64,000 bases of DNA. It comes from Massilia sp. KIM. Its GTDB lineage: Bacteria > Pseudomonadota > Gammaproteobacteria > Burkholderiales > Burkholderiaceae_D. Shown here one piece after another: positions 53,756 to 62,575 of the stretch; positions within the stretch are counted from its first letter, which is position 1; each line of letters opens with the position of its first letter. The notes beneath the pieces are model-generated. The model had not been told where the DNA came from and did not search any database. It was given only the letters and a program-made list of their open reading frames with translations. The position numbers and the translations under genes were made by a program. The stretch covers positions 806,001 through 870,000 of the forward strand of contig NZ_MVAD01000001.1 in NCBI RefSeq assembly GCF_002007115.1. The letters run 5' to 3'.

Positions 53756-54388
53756 ATGATACGCGTTGCCATTTGTGACGATCACCAAATAGTTCGAGCA
53801 GGATTCAAGCAGATTTTCTCGTCGTCGGGCGAATTCGAAGTCGTCGCCGAAGGCGCCACCGGCCGCGAGGCCCTCGACATCGCCCGCCGCGAGATCTGCG
53901 ACGTGCTGCTGCTCGATATCGCGATGCCCGACCAGAGCGGGATCGATATCCTGCGCACCATCCGCCAGGGTCAGCCCAACCTGCCGGTGCTGATCCTGTC
54001 CGGCTATCCGGCGCAGCAATACGCGCTCAACCTGTTCAAGATGGGCGCGAACGGCTACCTGAACAAGGAATGCGAGGCGGACGAGCTCAAGACCGCCGTG
54101 CGCACCGTCTACCAGGGCCGCCGTTACGTGAGCTCGACCGTCGGCGAACTGCTGGCCCAGAGCTTCGACCGCGATCCGAACACCGCGCTCCACACCGAGC
54201 TGTCGGACCGCGAATTCCAGGTCTTCCTGCGCCTGGCCAAGGGCGCGACCGTGTCCGACATCGGCAATGCCCTGTCGCTCTCGATCAAGACCGTGTCCAC
54301 CTACCGTACCCGCATCATGGAAAAGATGGGTCTGCAGTCCAACAGCGACCTGACCTACTATGCCATGAAGAACAATCTCCTCGATTGA
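53756..54388 (+). CDS. LuxR/NarL family response regulator
   Basis: 210 residues from ATG 53756, after AGGGAAG. The receiver has MIRVAICDDHQIVRAGFKQI, phosphoacceptor Asp in DVLLLDIAMPDQSG, and the conserved Lys in YLNKECEADEL. The C-terminal helix-turn-helix contains LSDREFQVFLRLAKGATVSD and LSIKTVSTYRTRIMEKMGLQ. It is the partner of the CHASE3 kinase encoded 168 bp downstream. Targets are unknown. Confidence 0.93.
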   Translation: MIRVAICDDHQIVRAGFKQIFSSSGEFEVVAEGATGREALDIARREICDVLLLDIAMPDQSGIDILRTIRQGQPNLPVLILSGYPAQQYALNLFKMGANGYLNKECEADELKTAVRTVYQGRRYVSSTVGELLAQSFDRDPNTALHTELSDREFQVFLRLAKGATVSDIGNALSLSIKTVSTYRTRIMEKMGLQSNSDLTYYAMKNNLLD

Positions 54389-54397
54389 TTTCCCCAC

Positions 54398-54420
54398 CGC
54401 GCCCCGTCCACCGGGGCGCG
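54398..54420 (+). terminator. Strong hairpin after the response regulator gene
   Basis: CGCGCCCCG pairs with CGGGGCGCG (9 bp, 5-nt loop) 10 bp after the stop. The following CGTTCT is only weakly T-rich, so termination would be partial and some read-through into the kinase gene is expected. Confidence 0.45.
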
Positions 54421-54556
54421 CGTTCTAGTGCGCAAGTTCTGTATTCCTCGCGCAACCGTTTTGAAACATTTTGTTACGTCCAGGCATTTCGCGGTGCAAC
54501 ATTCTGCACATCCGTCTATAATCAAATGACGGCAACGTTGCGTGAAAGGAAGCCCC

Positions 54557-56050
54557 GTGTACTTTTCCACCGCCCCGGCCGGCGAGCCTGTGCGCAGTCT
54601 GCCGCTGCACAAGAAGCTGCTCTGCCTGGCGTGCGTCATTCTGCTGGTCGTCAACGGCGTCTTCCTGGTCCGTAATCTCGACGACCTGCGCGCGGCCAAC
54701 GCGCTGCAAACCCAGAGCGCCCGGGTCTCCGACGAACTCCAATACCTGAACCTGCTCGTCACCGACGCCGAAAGCGGCCTGCGCGGCTACTTCCTGTCGG
54801 GCTCCGACGTCTACCTCGGCCCGCTGCACGCGGCTCCCCAGCAGATCGACAACCAGTTGCGCGCCCTCGGCGTGCTGCTCGCCGACAGCCCTTCGCAAAC
54901 CAGGAACCTGGCCCAGTTGCGCAGCCTGGTCCAGAAGAAGCTGGGCCTGATGCACCAGGCCCTTGAGGTCTACCGCCAGGGCGGCCTGGTCGACATCGTC
55001 GCGATCGCCGCCGCGCCCGACGAGCGCGCCGACATGGACGAAATCCGCCTGCAGGTGGTGATCATGACGCGCGAGCAGAACGAACTGCTGGCCGCCCGCA
55101 CCGCCTCCTTCTACCAGCAATACCGCCATGCGGCCCTGTTCGGGCTGGGCATCAACACCGCCGCCATCGTGGTGCTGGTGCTGTTCTATAAACTGATCCA
55201 GCGCGCCTTCGGGCTGCGCCTGCGCGCCGAGCGCGCCCTGCAGCAATCCAACGACCACCTGGAAGAAATGGTGGCCGAGCGCACCGAGCAGCTCTCGGTC
55301 CTGTCGCGCCACCTGATCAAGGTGTCGGAAGAAGAGAAGTCGCGCCTGGCGCGCGAGCTGCACGACGAAATGGGCGCCAACCTGACCGCGATCGGCATGG
55401 ACCTGACCACGGTCAGCGAGCAGTTGCGCGTCAGCCAACCGGAACTGGCGGCCAAGCTCGGCCGCGCCCGCCGCACCCTGGTCGACACCGTGCAGCTCAA
55501 GCGCCGCATCATCGAGAACCTGCGCCCCAGCCTGCTGGACAACATGGGCCTGTCGGCCGCGCTGCAAAGCTATTGCGCCGACTATGGCCGCATCACCTCG
55601 CTCGACTGCGACGCCCTGATCGACCGCCAGGCCGATACGGCCGGCCCGATGCAGGCGATCGCACTGTTCCGCATCACCCAGGAAGCCCTCAACAACATCG
55701 CCAAGTATGCCGAGGCGCGCAGCGTGATCGTCAACCTGAGCCGCGAGCCCGAGGGCTGGGACCTGGAAATCACCGACGACGGCATCGGCATTCCGGCCGA
55801 CGCCATGGCCAAGTCGAAGTCCCACGGCCTGCTGGGCATGCGCGAGCGCGCCTTGCTGCTGGGCGGCAGCCTGACCGTGGAGCGCGGCGTGAACGGGATC
55901 GGCACCTGCGTGCGGGCCTGGATTCCGGTCGAAGCGCCAGGCGGGGAGGGCAAAAACAAAACGGGCGCGGCAAGCGCCGCGCCCGGTATGGAATCGGATC
56001 CCGCGCCGTCAGCTCCGGATCAGGTCAGGATCAACGCGCCACATCCATGA
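54557..56050 (+). CDS. CHASE3-domain sensor histidine kinase (HisKA_3)
   Basis: 497 residues. The GTG at 54557 is chosen because AAAGGA lies 6 nt before it; a GTG at 54542 has no ribosome site. A membrane helix (LLCLACVILLVVNGVFLV), a periplasmic CHASE3-like four-helix domain (LQYLNLLVTDAESGLRGYFL, SGSDVYLGPLHAAPQQI) and a second helix (ALFGLGINTAAIVVLVLFY) lead to a coiled coil and a HisKA_3 domain with LARELHDEMGANLTAIGMDL. The ATPase has LFRITQEALNNIAKYAEA and GLLGMRERALLLGG. It pairs with the upstream NarL-type regulator. Its last 30 residues are Ala/Pro-rich and contain the neighbour's terminator. Confidence 0.9.
   Translation: MYFSTAPAGEPVRSLPLHKKLLCLACVILLVVNGVFLVRNLDDLRAANALQTQSARVSDELQYLNLLVTDAESGLRGYFLSGSDVYLGPLHAAPQQIDNQLRALGVLLADSPSQTRNLAQLRSLVQKKLGLMHQALEVYRQGGLVDIVAIAAAPDERADMDEIRLQVVIMTREQNELLAARTASFYQQYRHAALFGLGINTAAIVVLVLFYKLIQRAFGLRLRAERALQQSNDHLEEMVAERTEQLSVLSRHLIKVSEEEKSRLARELHDEMGANLTAIGMDLTTVSEQLRVSQPELAAKLGRARRTLVDTVQLKRRIIENLRPSLLDNMGLSAALQSYCADYGRITSLDCDALIDRQADTAGPMQAIALFRITQEALNNIAKYAEARSVIVNLSREPEGWDLEITDDGIGIPADAMAKSKSHGLLGMRERALLLGGSLTVERGVNGIGTCVRAWIPVEAPGGEGKNKTGAASAAPGMESDPAPSAPDQVRINAPHP
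55952..55985 (-). terminator. Terminator of the Crp/Fnr gene, inside the kinase coding tail
   Basis: CGGGCGCGGC (55962-55971) and GCCGCGCCCG (55976-55985) form a perfect 10-bp stem with an AAGC loop. On the minus strand a TTTTGTTTTTG tract follows. It lies 46 nt after the Crp/Fnr stop, within codons of the convergent kinase gene. Confidence 0.85.
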
Positions 56051-56834
56051 GCAGGCGGTCGTACTCGGACTTCGCGACCTTGTAGCATTCGCCTGCGTAT
56101 TCTTCCAGGCCGGCACGGTCCAGCACGGTGATGTTGCCGCGGCGGTACTGGATCAGGCCCTCGTCCTGCAGCTTGCCGGCGGCGGCCGTGATGCTTTCGC
56201 GACGCACGCCCAGCATGATCGAAATCAGTTCCTGGGTCACTTTCAGTTCATTGGTCGGCGAACGGTCCAGGCGGTCCAGCAGCCAGCGGCAGAGCTTCTG
56301 CTCGATCGAGCTGTGGCGGCCGCCGACGGCGTTCTGGGCCATCTGGGCGAACAGGGCGTTGGTGTAGCGCATCAGCAGTTGCGGCAGGGCGCCGCCGCGG
56401 TTGAAGGCGTCGCGCAGGTATTGGGTCTTGAGGCGGTAGCCGTAGCCGGCGCTCTGCACCACGGCGCTGCACATGGCGCGCTCGCCCATGAAGAGCGACA
56501 CGCCGACCACGCCTTCATGGCCGACCACCGCGATCTCGGTGGTTGCGCCGTCTTCCATCACGTAGAGCAGCGACACGATTGCCGTGGTCGGAAAATACAC
56601 GTATTCCAATTTGCTGCCATACTCGAACAACTCCTTGCCGAAGGGCAGAGGGACGAGTTCCAGGTGCTCGAACAGGGTTTCCAGGTCTTGGCGGGGGAGG
56701 GCGGCGAGCAGTTCGTTCTGCTGGGTGCCGCTATAGCTGACAACGGGGCGGGACGCGGATTTCAGTTCCTCACTCGTGGCTGGGATCTGGTTCTTCGCTT
56801 TTTGCGTGGCACCACCAAGTTGAGTGTTGTTCAT
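56031..56834 (-). CDS. Crp/Fnr family transcriptional regulator
   Basis: 267 residues from ATG 56834, preceded by AGAGGACAC; ATG 56858 is less likely. The cyclic-nucleotide-binding-like domain (about residues 50-160) has LVPLPFGKELFEYGSKLEYV and VYFPTTAIVSLLYVMEDG, without the cAMP-contacting RxSxGE of CRP. There are no Fnr-type N-terminal cysteines. The HTH_Crp domain includes LKVTQELISIMLGVRRESIT and EGLIQYRRGNITVLDRAGLE. It probably responds to another signal or acts without ligand. The gene overlaps the convergent kinase by 20 bp. Confidence 0.88.
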   Translation of the reverse strand: MNNTQLGGATQKAKNQIPATSEELKSASRPVVSYSGTQQNELLAALPRQDLETLFEHLELVPLPFGKELFEYGSKLEYVYFPTTAIVSLLYVMEDGATTEIAVVGHEGVVGVSLFMGERAMCSAVVQSAGYGYRLKTQYLRDAFNRGGALPQLLMRYTNALFAQMAQNAVGGRHSSIEQKLCRWLLDRLDRSPTNELKVTQELISIMLGVRRESITAAAGKLQDEGLIQYRRGNITVLDRAGLEEYAGECYKVAKSEYDRLLMDVAR

Positions 56835-57009
56835 TTTGTGTCCTCTTATCTCTAACATGCTTCAGGAGCGTTTGGGAGGCTATGAAAGTTTGCCTCATCG
56901 CGATGTGTGTACATTAAAGCTATAGTCCGGTGCCGAACATAAGACTGGCGGTTGCACCCATGTAGGCTGTATGCATGATGTTTTGTCAGTCCAGTCCTAC
57001 TAGACAGAC

Positions 57010-57030
57010 GGGGCAAAATCGCCCCTTTTT
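57010..57030 (+). terminator. Short hairpin with T5 upstream of the OmpR-type regulator
   Basis: GGGGC-aaaatc-GCCCC followed by TTTTT, on the plus strand, 64 bp before the ATG at 57094. No plus-strand gene precedes it for over 900 bp, so it could act as a leader attenuator or stop stray transcription. Confidence 0.4.
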
Positions 57031-57093
57031 GTTTGGTTGCGGCAACGAAAATGCCGGATAATGGACGCATTCTTGTGACTCGACGGCAAGCAG

Positions 57094-57774
57094 ATGGGAC
57101 TGCAGGTTTTACTGGTGGAAGATGACGCCGTCCTGGCCGACGGCCTGACGCGCGCGCTGCAGGCCCAGGGCATGAGCGTCAGCCTGGCCGTGGACGGCCT
57201 GGCGGCCGACGCCCAGCTGCAGGCCAACCCACCCGAGGTGGCCGTGCTCGACATCGGCCTGCCCGGCATCGACGGCTTCGAGGTGGTGCGTCGCCTGCGC
57301 GCGCGCGGGGCCGCCACCCCGGTGCTGCTGCTGACCGCGCGCGACGCGGTCGAGGACAGGGTGCGCGGCCTGGAAACCGGCGCCGACGATTACCTGGTCA
57401 AACCCTTCGCCACCGCCGAACTGGTGGCCCGCATCCGCGCCCTGGCGCGCCGCAACGCCCCCAAACCCACCGTCCTCGCCCTCGGCAAGCTGGCCCTGGA
57501 CGGCGCCACCCGCCGCGCGCGCGTGGGCGAGCGCCCGCTCGAACTCTCGGTGCGCGAATGGGGCGTGCTCGAATACCTGCTCCAGCATGCGGGCCGGGTG
57601 GTGTCCAAGCAGCAGATCATCGACGCCATCCTGGCCTGGGACCAGGACCTGACCCAGAACGCGGTCGAGGTCTACGTCTCGCGCCTGCGCCTGAAGCTCG
57701 AGGGCGCCGGCGTGGCGATCCGCACCATCCGCGGCTTCGGCTACCTGCTCGAGCTCGACGCGCCGGCCGCATGA
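57094..57774 (+). CDS. OmpR/PhoB family response regulator
   Basis: 226 residues from ATG 57094. The receiver has LLVEDDAVLADGLTRALQAQ, phosphoacceptor Asp in VAVLDIGLPGIDGFEVVRRL and Lys in DDYLVKPFATAELVARIRAL. The winged-helix effector reads LELSVREWGVLEYLLQHAGR, VVSKQQIIDAILAWDQDLTQ and NAVEVYVSRLRLKLEGAG, closest to the QseB/TctD/PmrA group. It overlaps the kinase start by ATGA, so the pair is made together. Targets are unknown. Confidence 0.93.
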   Translation: MGLQVLLVEDDAVLADGLTRALQAQGMSVSLAVDGLAADAQLQANPPEVAVLDIGLPGIDGFEVVRRLRARGAATPVLLLTARDAVEDRVRGLETGADDYLVKPFATAELVARIRALARRNAPKPTVLALGKLALDGATRRARVGERPLELSVREWGVLEYLLQHAGRVVSKQQIIDAILAWDQDLTQNAVEVYVSRLRLKLEGAGVAIRTIRGFGYLLELDAPAA

Positions 57775-59093
57775 GCAGCATCCGCCTGCGCCTGCTCAAG
57801 TGGCTGCTCGGGCCCATCCTGCTGCTGAACCTGGTGCTGGCCGGGCTGATCTACCTGCTCGCCTGGACGCCGGCCCAGGTCGCCTTCGACCAGGGCTTGC
57901 AGGACACCGCGGCGGCGCTGGCCGCGCGCCTCCAGTCGGGCGCCCCGGCCTCCCTGCCGCCGCGCCTGGGCGGCCAGGACCGCTTCTGGTTCGTGGTGCG
58001 CGACGGCGAAGGGCGGCGCCTGGCCGGCGCCGAGGGCTTCCCCGCCTTGCGCCCTGGCGCTCCCGCCTACGACGCCCTGATCGGCGGCGAGCCGGTGCGG
58101 GTCGCCGCCCTGGCGCTCGCCACCCCCGAAGGGACGCGCCAGCTGGGCGTGGCACGCACCCTGCGCCAGCGCGCCGAGGTGCGCTCGGCCATTCTGCGCT
58201 CGCTGTTCGTGCTGGTAACCCTGGCCACGCTCACCCTGGTCGGACTGGTCTGGTTGTCGGTCAGTAATGGCCTGAGGCCGCTGGCGCGCATCCGCGCCGA
58301 GCTGGGCCGTCGCGGAGGCAGCGACCTGGCGCCGCTGCCGAGCGAAGGCGTGCCCTACGAGATCGCGCCGGTAGTCACCGGCTTCAACGAATTGCTGGAC
58401 CGGGTCGAGGCGGGTGCCCGCGCCCAGCGCGACTTCCTGGCCGACATGGCGCACCAGTTGCGCACCCCTCTGGCGGGACTGCAACTGCAGCTCGAATGGC
58501 TGGGGGAGCGCCATGCGGCCGACGAGGAAACCCGGCGCTCGGTCGGCCTGATGCGCCTGGCCAACGAGCGCATGATCCGCCAGGTGAACCAGCTGCTGGC
58601 GCTGGCTCGCGCCAAGGGCGGCCAGCCCGGCGAGGCCTTCGCCGCGCTCGACCTGGCGCGCCTGGTGCAGGACACGGTCCAGTACTTCGTCGAGGAAGCC
58701 GCGCGGCGCGGGATCGACATCGGCTTCGAACTGGCGCCGGCACCGGTGGCAGGCGAGGCCTTCCAGCTGCGCGACCTGATCGACAACCTGGTCGACAACG
58801 CGCTGCGCTACACGCCGCGCGGCGGCAGCGTGACGGTCAGCACCGGCGTCGAGGGCGCGCAGGCGCTGTTCGCCGTCGACGACACCGGCCCCGGCATCCC
58901 GCCCTCGCGGCGCAGCCAGGTGTTCGAGCGCTTCGTGCGTCTGGACGACAAGACCGCCGGCAGCGGCCTGGGCCTGGCCATCGTGCGCGACATCGCCGGC
59001 GCCCACCGCGCCCGCATCGAGCTAGGGGAGGGGCCGGGCGGCCGCGGCACCCGGGTGGCGGTGCGCTTTCCGCTGCGCGCAGGTCCGCCCTGA
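57771..59093 (+). CDS. Membrane sensor histidine kinase (QseC/TctE-like)
   Basis: 440 residues from ATG 57771. An N-terminal membrane helix (LLGPILLLNLVLAGLIYLLA), a periplasmic 2CSK_N-type domain of about 115 residues, a second helix (LFVLVTLATLTLVGLVWLSV) and a HAMP-like linker lead to HisKA with FLADMAHQLRTPLAGLQLQL. HATPase motifs are LIDNLVDNALRYTPRGG, DDTGPGIPP, FERFVRLDD and GSGLGLAIVRDIAGAH. It phosphorylates the upstream OmpR-type regulator. The signal could be a carboxylate, as for TctE relatives, but this is not shown. Confidence 0.92.
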   Translation: MSSIRLRLLKWLLGPILLLNLVLAGLIYLLAWTPAQVAFDQGLQDTAAALAARLQSGAPASLPPRLGGQDRFWFVVRDGEGRRLAGAEGFPALRPGAPAYDALIGGEPVRVAALALATPEGTRQLGVARTLRQRAEVRSAILRSLFVLVTLATLTLVGLVWLSVSNGLRPLARIRAELGRRGGSDLAPLPSEGVPYEIAPVVTGFNELLDRVEAGARAQRDFLADMAHQLRTPLAGLQLQLEWLGERHAADEETRRSVGLMRLANERMIRQVNQLLALARAKGGQPGEAFAALDLARLVQDTVQYFVEEAARRGIDIGFELAPAPVAGEAFQLRDLIDNLVDNALRYTPRGGSVTVSTGVEGAQALFAVDDTGPGIPPSRRSQVFERFVRLDDKTAGSGLGLAIVRDIAGAHRARIELGEGPGGRGTRVAVRFPLRAGPP

Positions 59094-59108
59094 GCCCGGC
59101 GCAGCGCT

Positions 59109-59780
59109 TCAGGCGCGCGCCACCCAGCCGCGGAAACTGAAGGCCGCGTAGAACAGGCCGATGTCGGCGAAGCCCGCTTCGCCCAGCAGGGTGTGCTCCT
59201 CGTCCGGGGCCAGCAGGGGCAGGCGGCCCAGCATGTTCGCCGCGCCGGCCCAGGCCCGCTCCCAGTCTGGTTCGCCGCGCTCGCCGAAGGCGATCGAACG
59301 CGCCATCCATTGCTGCGGATCCGGCCCGGCCGCCGTGTGCCCGGCCACCACCAGGCGCGCGCCGGGGCGCAGGCGGCGCCGGATCCCGCGCAGCGTGTCC
59401 AGGCGTTCCTCGCGCCCCAGGTGATGCAGGGTCAGCAGGCAGGTCGCGCCCTCGTAGGGGCCGGCCGGCGCTTGCCCGACCGTCCCTTCGATCAGCTCGA
59501 CCCGTTCGAGGCAGGGCGCCAGCGTTTGCCGGGCCAGCGCGAGCATGGCCGGCGCCGGGTCCACGCCGGTGAAGCGCCAGCCGGGCCGCGCCTCGGCCAG
59601 CGCGCGCGTCTCCAGGCCGCCGCCGGCCCCCACCACCAGGATGTTGGCAGTAGCGGGCGCCGCTTCGGCCAGCAGCAGCATGGCCATGCGGTGCAGGTCG
59701 GCCAGGCCGGGCACCTTGCGCGGGGTGTCGCCGGCGTAGGAGGCGATCGCGCCAGGGTTGTTGTAGGGATTGTTCTCCAT
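59109..59780 (-). CDS. Class I SAM-dependent methyltransferase
   Basis: 223 residues from ATG 59780. The SAM site is ILVVGAGGGLETRALAEARP, then WRFTGVDPAPAMLALARQTL; motif III-IV is GATCLLTLHHLGREERLDTL, followed by RLRPGARLVVAGH. The family is broad (methyltransferase type 12/UbiE-like) and the substrate is not predictable. It is convergent with the kinase gene, 15 bp between stops, and divergent from the pilus operon. Confidence 0.87.
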   Translation of the reverse strand: MENNPYNNPGAIASYAGDTPRKVPGLADLHRMAMLLLAEAAPATANILVVGAGGGLETRALAEARPGWRFTGVDPAPAMLALARQTLAPCLERVELIEGTVGQAPAGPYEGATCLLTLHHLGREERLDTLRGIRRRLRPGARLVVAGHTAAGPDPQQWMARSIAFGERGEPDWERAWAGAANMLGRLPLLAPDEEHTLLGEAGFADIGLFYAAFSFRGWVARA

Positions 59781-59959
59781 CGCGCAGGCGCTCCGTACTC
59801 ATGTAACTTTCAAGAATACGAAAGAGGCCAGATTGTGTCAATCGGTGTGGCCTTGTCAGGGTTTTGTCAGCATTTCCTCAGGGAACTGAAAGCTTTGTGC
59901 GATATCATTCCGTACGGCAACATTCGGAATGGCAGGGCGCCTAGCCCAGGAGGAAACCC

Positions 59960-60376
59960 ATGCAGCAGCGACAAACCGGCTTCACCCTCATCGAAATCAT
60001 GATCGGGGTCATCATCATCGGCATCCTGAGCGCGATCGCCCTGCCGTCCTACACCGCCTACGTGATGCGTGCGCGCCTGGCCGAAGCCCACACCGCCCTG
60101 GCCGGCGCCCAGCCCCTGCTCGAGCAGTTCTGGGCCAACAACCGGACCTACGCCGGCTTCGACCGGGTCCCGGCCGAAAGCGAGAATTTCAGCTATTCCC
60201 TGAGCGAGCCCGATGCCGGCAGCTACACCCTGGTCGCGACCGGGCAGGCCAGCGCCGCCGGCTTCGTGTTCACGATCGACCAGTCCGGCAACCGCGCGAC
60301 CACCGCCGCGCCGGACGGCTGGGCCACCAACGACGAGTGCTGGGTCGACCGCAAGGAGGGCACGTGCAGCCACTGA
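59960..60376 (+). CDS. pilE: Type IV pilin PilE
   Basis: 138 residues from ATG 59960 after AGGAGG. The class III signal is short (QQRQTG) with cleavage before FTLIEIMIGVIIIGILSAIA, which has Phe+1 and Glu5. The body is small, and the C-terminal pair of cysteines in ECWVDRKEGTC would form the D-region disulfide. It fits the minor pilin PilE or a short major pilin. Here it heads the operon instead of ending it as in Pseudomonas. Confidence 0.9.
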   Translation: MQQRQTGFTLIEIMIGVIIIGILSAIALPSYTAYVMRARLAEAHTALAGAQPLLEQFWANNRTYAGFDRVPAESENFSYSLSEPDAGSYTLVATGQASAAGFVFTIDQSGNRATTAAPDGWATNDECWVDRKEGTCSH

Positions 60377-60987
60377 GGCCAGCCGCCGGCTACACCACCA
60401 TCGAAGCGCTGATCGCGGTGGTGGTGCTGGCCATCCTGCTGGCGGTCGGCCTGCCCAACCTGAGCGGCTGGCTGTCTTCGACCAAGGTGGCCGGCGCGGT
60501 CCAGTTCTACGCCGAGGGCTATGCGATGGCGCGTTCCCAGGCGCTGGCCAACAACGCCGCCAGCCGCCTGGTGTTCAGCCGCAACGCCGTCAGCGGCCAG
60601 CCGGACTGGCAGGTCGACGTCTGCTTCCCGGCCGCCGGCCAGCCCTGCGACGCCGACAGCGAACGCTGGTCAACCCTCGAAGACGAGGCCGCCACGGACG
60701 GCACGGTCGGCGTGGCGGTGCGCTCGGTGCGGCGCAGCGCCGAGGCCCTGCCGGCCAGCTCGCTCATGAGCGTCGAGCTGCCGGCCGGCGCCAGCGCCGT
60801 CTACTTCACGCCGCTGGGCTGGGTCGATTCCGGCCCGGCCACGCCCGCCGACCGCATCGACCTGAGCCCGGCCAGCGGCCACGAGGACGCCTTCGCGCCC
60901 GCCAGCCTGGTCCTGACCATGGCCGGCGTGGCGACCCGCTGCAACCCCGACGCCGACGACGGCGATTCCCGCAGGTGCCCGGAATGA
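60364..60987 (+). CDS. FimT/GspH-type minor pseudopilin
   Basis: 207 residues. The GTG at 60364 has AGGAGG about 5 nt before it and overlaps the pilE end by 13 nt. The prepilin site is unusual: AAG followed by YTTIEALIAVVVLAILLAVG, with Tyr at +1 where most type IV pilins have Phe, and Glu at +5. The globular part matches the GspH/FimT domain (ARSQALANNAASRLVFSRNA, AVYFTPLGWVDSG). Paired cysteines (CFPAAGQPC; CNPDADDGDSRRC) may form disulfides. Related proteins prime pilus assembly or bind DNA during uptake. Confidence 0.86.
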   Translation: MQPLRPAAGYTTIEALIAVVVLAILLAVGLPNLSGWLSSTKVAGAVQFYAEGYAMARSQALANNAASRLVFSRNAVSGQPDWQVDVCFPAAGQPCDADSERWSTLEDEAATDGTVGVAVRSVRRSAEALPASSLMSVELPAGASAVYFTPLGWVDSGPATPADRIDLSPASGHEDAFAPASLVLTMAGVATRCNPDADDGDSRRCPE

Positions 60988-61418
60988 ACACGCCTCCTTT
61001 CAAACGCGGGCAAGAGGGCGTGGCCCTGCTCGAAGCCCTGATCGCGGTGCTGATCCTGGCGATCGGCCTGATCGGCACCGTGGGCCTGCAGGCCCGTTCC
61101 TACGCGGCCCTGTCGGACGCCGGCCTGCGCGCCGAAGCCACCATCGCCGTCAACGAACTGCTCGGCATCATGAATTCCGACCTCGAGCACGCCGCCGACT
61201 ACGCGGTGGAAGAGGGCGAGGAGCCCGGCGAACGCCTGCAGGCTTGGCACGAGGCCGTCTCCGCGCGCCTGCCCGGCGCCACCATCGGGGTCAGCGTGAC
61301 CGAGGCCACCAGCGCGGTCCCGCGCACCGAGGTTGCGGTGAGCATCGGCTGGACGCGCCAGGACAACCAGAGCGAGAACACGCACCGCGTGACCGCCTAC
61401 CTCGCGGAGACCAAGTGA
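60984..61418 (+). CDS. pilV: Type IV pilus minor pilin PilV
   Basis: 144 residues from ATG 60984, with an ATGA overlap to the fimT-like gene. The prepilin motif is QEG followed by VALLEALIAVLILAIGLIGT, typical of PilV in having Val+1 and the GLQARSYAALSDAGLRAEA extension. It is an inner-membrane minor pilin that with PilW and PilX primes pilus assembly. Confidence 0.9.
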   Translation: MNTPPFKRGQEGVALLEALIAVLILAIGLIGTVGLQARSYAALSDAGLRAEATIAVNELLGIMNSDLEHAADYAVEEGEEPGERLQAWHEAVSARLPGATIGVSVTEATSAVPRTEVAVSIGWTRQDNQSENTHRVTAYLAETK

Positions 61419-62575
61419 AGGCCGCCCTCCAGCGCCGCGCGCGCGGCTTCACCCTGGTCGAGCTGATGGTCAGCATCGTGATCGGCCTGCTGGCCGTGCT
61501 GTTCGCCACCCGCATCATGACCGAGGGCGAGCGCACCAAGGACGCCGCGCTGGGCGGCTCCGAGTCCATGCAGAACGGCATGCTTGCCATGTTCCAGATC
61601 AGCGCCGACGCCGAGCAGGCCGGATTCGGCCTGAACGATCCCATCGTCCTCGGCTGCGACACCATCTTCAGCGACAGCGAAGGCTACCAGCTGGCGCAGG
61701 CGCCGCGCGGCGCCGCCACCGTGCGGCCGCTGGGCAGCGTGGTGATCGAGCCCGGCGGCGAAGAATCGGACCGCATCAGCCTCTACGCCGGCAGTTCGCT
61801 GACCGGCACCGGCACCGTGGGGCTGCAGAGCGACTACATCGGCGGCACCCTGCTCACGATCGACCGCAAGGCCTTTGGCTTCGGCAAGGACGACGTGATC
61901 CTGGTGGCGCCCGAAAACCCTGGCGGCAACTGCGCGCTGGCCCAGATCTCGGTCGATCCGGGCGAGGCCACCGAGCTGGCGATCGGCGGCGCCGGCCTGC
62001 GCTACAACAGCGGCTCGCTGGGCCGCAACTTCGAGGGCAATGCGACCCGCATCTTCAACCTCGGCCCGGCGCGCAACCTGTCCTTCCACACCTGGTCGGT
62101 CGAGAACGGCTACCTGCGTCTGCGTTCGACCAACCTGCCCGGCGCCGCGGAAAGCTCGCGCCCGGTGGCGGACAATATCGTGGCGCTCAAGGCCCAGTAC
62201 GGCTTCGACAACCGCAGCGTCGCCGACTTCGAGCCGGAGAAGGGCATGCAGATCGGCCTGTGGTCGAACGAGATGGTGGACGCCGATGGCGACGGCGTGG
62301 TCGGCGGCGCCGGCGACTACCAGCGCATCACCGCCCTGCGGATCGCGGTGGTGGCGCGCGCCAAGAATCCCGAGCGGCCCGGGACCGACGGCCAGTGCGC
62401 TGCGACCACCACGGCCCCCACCTTGTTCGCCAGCGCCCAGCCCCAGGGCGTGGAGGCGGTGCCGGTCACGGTGGGACTCGCGCTCGCCGACGATGCGGTC
62501 GACTGGCGCTGCTACCGCTACCGGGTGTTCGAAACCATCGTGCCGATGCGTAATTCCGGCTGGAGGCCTTCATGA
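61415..62575 (+). CDS. pilW: Type IV pilus minor pilin PilW
   Basis: 386 residues. The GTG at 61415 overlaps the pilV stop as GTGA. The prepilin motif RARGFTLVELMVSIVIGLLA is canonical (Phe+1, Glu5). The long globular part contains the PilW domain (DAEQAGFGLNDPIVLGCDT, ADNIVALKAQYGFDNRS, YQRITALRIAVVARAKNPER). Length is normal for PilW. Confidence 0.9.
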   Translation: MKAALQRRARGFTLVELMVSIVIGLLAVLFATRIMTEGERTKDAALGGSESMQNGMLAMFQISADAEQAGFGLNDPIVLGCDTIFSDSEGYQLAQAPRGAATVRPLGSVVIEPGGEESDRISLYAGSSLTGTGTVGLQSDYIGGTLLTIDRKAFGFGKDDVILVAPENPGGNCALAQISVDPGEATELAIGGAGLRYNSGSLGRNFEGNATRIFNLGPARNLSFHTWSVENGYLRLRSTNLPGAAESSRPVADNIVALKAQYGFDNRSVADFEPEKGMQIGLWSNEMVDADGDGVVGGAGDYQRITALRIAVVARAKNPERPGTDGQCAATTTAPTLFASAQPQGVEAVPVTVGLALADDAVDWRCYRYRVFETIVPMRNSGWRPS

